Assembly (NCBI GenBank): GCA_947846985.1
Contig: CANTUZ010000004.1
Coordinates: 57,203,672-57,267,671, forward strand
Source of the DNA: Fratercula arctica
Lineage: Eukaryota > Chordata > Aves > Charadriiformes > Alcidae
Reading direction: 5' to 3'
DNA length: 64,000 nucleotides
The notes beneath the pieces are model-generated. The model was not told the DNA's origin. It worked only from the letters and a program-made list of their open reading frames with translations, and searched no databases. The stretch's first letter is position 1. Each line of letters opens with the position of its first letter. Of this stretch, positions 58,441 to 64,000 are shown piece after piece. The translations under genes were made by a program, and so were the position numbers.

Positions 58441-61400
58441 CCCTGAGCACGGCTGGCGGGGCTGGTACGCAGCACCGGGCCTGGGTGCCTTCACCCAGAG
58501 GAGGCTCGAGGGGTGAAATGGTAACTGGTGGTAACTAAAGGAACTACAAATGCTTCTCTATCCCTCCTGGAAACGGTGTGTTTTAGAATCAGCCTGGGAT
58601 TTCCACAGCTGCATCACATCAGTAGCACCCTGATCATGGCACGTAGGCCAGATATGAGAGCTCAGAATATTAAGACACCTTGATTTCATACCTTTTGAAA
58701 AATTCCTATACTCGGTGGCTGTCAAACGTTGGTCACCTATTTGACATGAAATAAATTGTATTCTCGCTTCTGAGAAGATTACATTCATCGTTAAAATTAA
58801 GACCGCTTCAGTTATGACTTATATATGCACCTTTGGGGGATTCGTGTGTTTTTCTTTAAACTGTTATTTGATGTTTGCAAGGCTACTTATAGTCATCTTT
58901 TTCCAGTAAAACATCTATCTTACATTCACATACTAAAATACCTGGTAAATAATGACCAGACAAATTGAACACAACTAGAGAAACATAATACACATTTGAC
59001 AGCAAAAGAGAACGTTTAGACAAGAAATCCAAGGAAAGGGAATAAAAGCAAGGTAGTGAGTGTGTGACACCGTGACTTAGCTGAAATAAATTATGCCCGA
59101 GTTGCACAGAGTGCTTGCTTTCCTGGCTGAAAATTCTGCATATTTCATCCAGTGTACAGGGAGGAGGAGGATGCTCCTTACCCAGGGGTCGATGGCAGAA
59201 CCACGCAGAGGGAAGTGTGATTTGGGGACCTACCCAGAAACCACCACTGCCACCTGAACCTGGTGGAATGGCCCTAGCAGGTGGTGGTGATCTCCACTGT
59301 GTGGCTGAGGAAAGGACACCGACAACCCTGTGACCGTGCCAGGCAGTGTCACCATCCTCTTGGATGAGCATCCCTGGACATGCTCAGAAGGGAACAGAGG
59401 CATCATGGAAGCTTCTTACCCTTACTGTCTTGCAGACATGTCGTGCCAGGCAGTTTTCCTTACTTTGAACTTCCTTCAATCTATTAACTTGAATACAGCA
59501 CCGACTGGCAGCTGCAATGAAATCTGATTGGCAACAAACCCATTCAGGGACCCATGAGAGAAGACCTTGGCAACATGGTGGTGCCATCTGTAGTCTTCCA
59601 CACGAACAGGAGGATGCAGGTCTCCTCCCAGGAGGACCAAGTGGCATGCCAGCTCCTGGGGTGACAGCTCAGGCCTTCTTAATTGTCAACGAGAGCTGTA
59701 TACCCAAGTTTATGTCCTGGAGGCTTTGAAAAATCCATGCATAGGGCAGGAAGCAGGGAGGAGACTGCATAAGTGCCCTAAGTCATGCCAAGGGGACAAG
59801 GGGAATATCCTGTCAGAGTTAGGCACTCTATGGATGCTCTGGGGTATATATTGCCTACAAAATGACCCAAAGACTGTTGTAACCAACAGGAACTTTCCAA
59901 GCCAACAAATTATGGCGGTTTCAGGGTAACTTAGATAACCCTCCAAGGTGTAGGATGGATCAGATTTGAGCTGGGACGATCCAACAAGGCAGTGAATAAA
60001 TGCTATGCCTCTCGGACTTCAGTCGGGCCCAGATACATAGAAGTTGCAAAATCCCCTTTGGAGGGTGAAAACTTAAATACGCGGGGACATAAAGCAAACA
60101 AGGGGAAATACATGATGTTTTCCATGAAAGGGCCGCACTGTCCCACGTACGTGGGAAAAGAGAGGAGGAGACCTTTGCTAGCGTGCAGGGGATGAAAAGC
60201 AGCAGCCGTAAGAGAGGCTTGGGTGGAGCAGAGGGCAGGTAGAAGCGCGTAGGAGTTGATGAGAGAAGAGGCGTAGGAAGGAGCGGTGTCACTGCAGGTG
60301 AGAGGAGGCATGACCTGCAGGCTACCGGAGAGGGGGGACACTCAGCTTGTGGATCCTGCTCTGGAGAACAGGCCTGGTCCTCAATTACCTAGTTGAGTTA
60401 ATTGCGGTACCTTTGCAAGCAGAAGCCGAACAGATCCAACCAGTTCCTCTAAAGGAGACGCAGTTTTGCCTGCACAAAGGTTTGCACCAGTTTCATGAGA
60501 TCAGCTTTAACAAACCTTTTCGTTACAACTGCTGCTGCGCTGACAAGGTCTGAGGAGGTACGGAGGGGAAATGTCTGGTCTTGTGTCACTCCAGTGTGCC
60601 TGACAGGAGCATATTTAGTCTCTTTCCAGTGAATGACACCTATTTTTGGGGTATAAAAAAACCCCAACCAACTATCTGACAGAGTCACACTTCCTATGCC
60701 CCTTATTTTTCCTTGGGAAGTATCTTCAGCTGTGAATACGTATATATACCCTAATGACAGTCAGCTGTCACGTCTGTAAACATACATTTACCTCCCATTA
60801 AGGGCTATTTGCCCCTCTTTGTGACCTTTCACCAGCTTTCCATACCCTGGCCATGTGGCACAGATGGTATAATCCTGTCAGGCTAAGGCAGGTGACAGTG
60901 CTGCTCGGTGTTTAGTAATCAGTGACTGTAATTAGCCAGACTGGACACAGGCTCAGATAATAGGGCAGTCAACCAGCTGCCAGTCATGAGGCTTTTCCCG
61001 TGGACGGCAGGAGATGGAAGAGGGGACGATATAAAGAGGCCGTGCATTTTTCCAGCGTGCTTTATACAGAACTGTTGATAACGTTATATATGATGTTTGT
61101 TAATTAAAGAAAGAAAAAAAAAATAATTCCTTTTTACTCCAGAGTGACTGATAAAGTGTGTTTCGCATCCCGTGGGCATTCAGTTGGTTGTTAAATCCGA
61201 TGGAGGTGTTTGGAGAGTGTTTAGCAGCACCAAAGCTTTTCTCCTGTTTGGAGTCTATCTTGTCACGCTTCCCTTACGCAGACACCTTCACAAGCACACA
61301 AAATGCACGGGGATGAAGCGCTCCAGATTTACAATCCCTAAACCGACTGGTTTAACACAGGAAAGTGCTGTCACTAAGCTACTAGTTGTCTGCATTCAGA

Positions 61401-62445
61401 GGACAGGGTTTAGACAAACAAAATTAAACTTAGTTGTAGGACAAGTAAAGAAAAACCTAAATTAATTTTAATTAAAGAGCTACTGTTGAAAAATATGATG
61501 GGGGTATTGAAACTACTGGCATTAAGAAGGTATTAGAAGAAATATTTTTACTGATTTTTACTTCTTTTTGGGGAGCTAGGTGATCGTCCTTATTTCTGAT
61601 CTTGCGCTAAAGTACACATTCAGACAATATGTAAGCCGCACACGCTGTATTTAAGAGAAGTAAGCAGTGGGCTGAACTGACCATATTTTCATGTGAGAGA
61701 TGACTCACGGTCTCCTGGATGGTAGAAAATTCTCCATGCTGAGCAGATGCTCGTGCTTACAGTTTGTCCGGGTGAAAGAGGTTTTATTACCAAAGAGGCA
61801 ACCAGTCATCTCTCGCCGAGGAGAGGCTGGCGTTCATTGCCTAGGAGGGCTTTTTTTCCCCTACTTCAATATTTCTTCCCTATTTTTAAACATGTGCCTG
61901 TTATTACAAAGACACTAATAATGAAATATATTTAATTACAAAAAACAAATGCACGCACCACAATGAATCAGCTTCTCGTCTTTTATTACATATATTCCAA
62001 CAGCTTTTCTCCCTCTTCCCCTCCAAAATTATGCTATTTATCTGCATGGAGCAGATACCTTAATCTTTCAGGGGGGAAAAAGCAGAGAATAATTTCAATT
62101 TCCATGCATTTATGAAAAGACATCCTTAAATAGGCCAGAGAAAGAGATATTGCATCTATAAATAAATTATTCCGAGGCGGGCGGTGGGATGGGGTTACAC
62201 ATGGCCATTGTGCGGGGAGGCTGCAAAGCCGGACCCGGGAGTGCAGCTGTTGTCTTTGTGCCGGGCACTCTGCCTCTGCCATTGTTCCCCCCATCACAAC
62301 AGGCACGTCGGGGCGGTGGGGAGGGCAGGTGGGGGTGAAGGGATGGCCCTGCATTGATAACGCCTGGCACCATCACCGCGGGCAAGGACAGGCTTCTCAG
62401 CTGCGACGCTATCGGGGTGAGGGGCTTTTTGAGTCCCCCCATCCA

Positions 62446-62464
62446 TGTGTGTGTGTGTGTGTGT
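62446..62464. repeat. (TG)n microsatellite
   Basis: Nine to ten uninterrupted TG units. Confidence 0.97.
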
Positions 62465-62559
62465 CCCCTCTCCCTCCATCGCCTCCCCTCCCTGAATCAG
62501 CAATTTTGGGAGATGTGAATGCGTTCACCTCCTGCCTGTGCCAGCTGGATCTTACCCAG

Positions 62560-62575
62560 ACACACACACACACAC
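62560..62575. repeat. (AC)n microsatellite
   Basis: Eight uninterrupted AC units, about 95 bases from a (TG)n run of opposite sense, so the two could pair as a stem on one strand. Confidence 0.97.
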
Positions 62576-64000
62576 GATTGTGTCAACAGATGGTGTAAAA
62601 AGGGACAAAAAGGACAGTATTTCCAAACTGAATATGTAATATCAAACAGGTGTGGAGGTAAGAAGATGGTAATGAATAAGGAACGCTGTGCTGCAGAGAA
62701 GGGCGTCCAGGCGGCTCGCAGCAGGGGAACTCATGGCTGTTACCCTGCTCTGCTCAACAGGAGGGGGTAAATGCCGTGACCTCCCTGCTGCATCCATTGT
62801 CCCCCATAACGCATGTGCCTGCTGCCCTGTCATCACCCGCACTGGTTTCCAGTGGCACTTCCCAAAGCTCTGCACAAAAATGGCCTCTCAGCACCCTAAA
62901 AGTGACCCATGGCCTCCTCCAGTGGGGGCGGAGGACACCAAACAGCGGTAGGGTTTCCAGCTCCTGCCCACCTGGGGCAGAGGGGAAAAAAACCCCAGGA
63001 CTGCAAAACCCAAAGGGATTGTGCTAATCTAAGATCATGCTGTGATGGCAGATGCACTGGGGACATCTGAGCTGGGGTTACTGAGCATCGGCACGAAAGG
63101 CATCCATGTCGCAGGAGGCGTTGTGGGGCCCATACCTTGCTGTGACAATGTGACTGATGCCTGTTTCCTTCTGTGGACCTGCCAGCACCTGGGATGGCTG
63201 TCACTCGTGCCATGCCAAGGAGTGAGGCCATCTGAGCTCTAGGGCTGCATAGCAGAGGTGGTACCACCAGCCCGGCCACGGGGGGAGGGATGCGCCTTCC
63301 CCATGCCTGGCAGGAGAAGCCTGCCCAGCACGCAAAACCCAACAGGAACATTCACCCCCAAAAGGTGACAAAGCAGCCATGCTCTGCTCCATCCATGGAG
63401 TCCATCATGGTCAAACCACCTGTACATTTGTACTCCAAGACGTGCACTCCATTTCACAAAATAGTGGGGGGAAAAAGGCCATGCTGCACTTTCTCCAACA
63501 CAACAGCTCACTGTCACTTTGGAGATCTTCCCCTTCCTAAAACCCAGAGGAAATCCTCCCATTTCTCAGCAGAATGCTGTCCAGTCTTTTCGAGCTCCTC
63601 CTTGAGAAGTATTCATCTTAAACCTATTTTAACTTAATTTTATATCTCTTACTGGTTTCTCCATTTATTTCCAAGTAGCGTGGGTCTCACTGTCTGACGA
63701 GGGTAGGATCACACATCAGTCTCGCTGTTAAGATTTCTAATCGAGACCAGGAGTAAGGGATTTCTGATGTGAAACCCATGGGCACTCTCTGCAAGTGGGG
63801 GTAAAAACTAAGATGTCCATTACTGTGGGGCTGGGACTGACTGACTTGATGCTGCTTGTTTGGCTTTAGTCACTGTCAGACAGCATACGGCTACTTTGTA
63901 AACTTGCTCTCACATTGTTCTGTTGTAGGTACCTAACTTGTATATCCCTAAATTCTTTCTTTTGCTTATCCCAGAGTTATAGAGTGTGTCTATGGTGTAT

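Larger units (their letters stand above)
58441..64000. other. unique sequence, no gene recognised
   Basis: Mixed composition. 59.1-60.4 kb contains frames open on both strands and a TATA-like/AATAAA pair discussed as a possible LTR. 60.75-61.1 and 61.95-62.17 kb are repeat-free, AT-rich and motif-dense, possible conserved noncoding DNA. 62.2-63.4 kb is GC-richer with short microsatellites. The minus frame of 162 codons at 58883-59371 and the minus frame of 151 codons at 62896-63351 show no domain and overlap others. Confidence 0.4.

Noticed and set aside
1..64000. tRNA, rRNA, CRISPR arrays, prokaryotic operons
   Set aside because: No cloverleaf with A/B boxes was recognised, there is no array of regularly spaced direct repeats, and the repeat content is that of a bird.

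Overview
This window is nuclear DNA of a bird. It holds no protein-coding gene that I can recognise. The bird call rests on repeats: two young, 5'-truncated CR1 LINE ends with the typical avian terminal octamer microsatellite (CACAGAAT / ATTCTATG) at about 18816-19458 (minus) and 51926-52050 (plus), and one solitary LTR of an avian endogenous retrovirus at about 36727-37415 (minus). Repeat content is low, base composition is AT-rich, and open reading frames are short and scattered, as expected of a large intron or an intergenic 'desert'.

Layout. 1-5700 is AT-rich and mostly unique, with one candidate terminal exon at 720-964. 5700-18800 is unique sequence with MIR-like SINE relics (5745, 8478, 16850), a homeodomain-type palindrome (15162) and GC-richer pockets. 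18816-19458 is the large CR1 copy. 19460-30400 holds an L2/CR1-clade reverse-transcriptase relic (23000) beside a good MIR relic (23395). 30400-38820 holds a possible 68-bp exon, the LTR and a GC-rich open stretch. 42640-43130 is a small CpG-dense patch, the best promoter candidate. 43-52 kb is AT-rich with many A-runs. 51.9 kb is the second young CR1. 53.55-53.74 kb is a long A-rich low-complexity tract. 57.7-58.4 kb has a MIR relic followed by an old CR1 copy. 58.4-64 kb is unique sequence with a possible LTR-like segment and TG/CA microsatellites.

Two window-scale patterns stand out. First, essentially every homopolymer run of 14 or more bases is poly-A on the plus strand, and I found no T-run that long. 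This is consistent with the window lying in an intron of a minus-strand transcript, and the CpG patch at 42.6-43.1 kb has a splice-donor-like site on that strand. Second, at least six degraded fragments share a near-palindromic core around CCCATTGA..TTCA, together with phrases such as 'gaggatctggccc' and 'ggatttcacc'. They look like one or two very old amniote interspersed repeat families.

All exon calls are tentative, based on splice-site quality and open frames alone. Conserved regulatory elements are likely in such a landscape but cannot be shown from one sequence.
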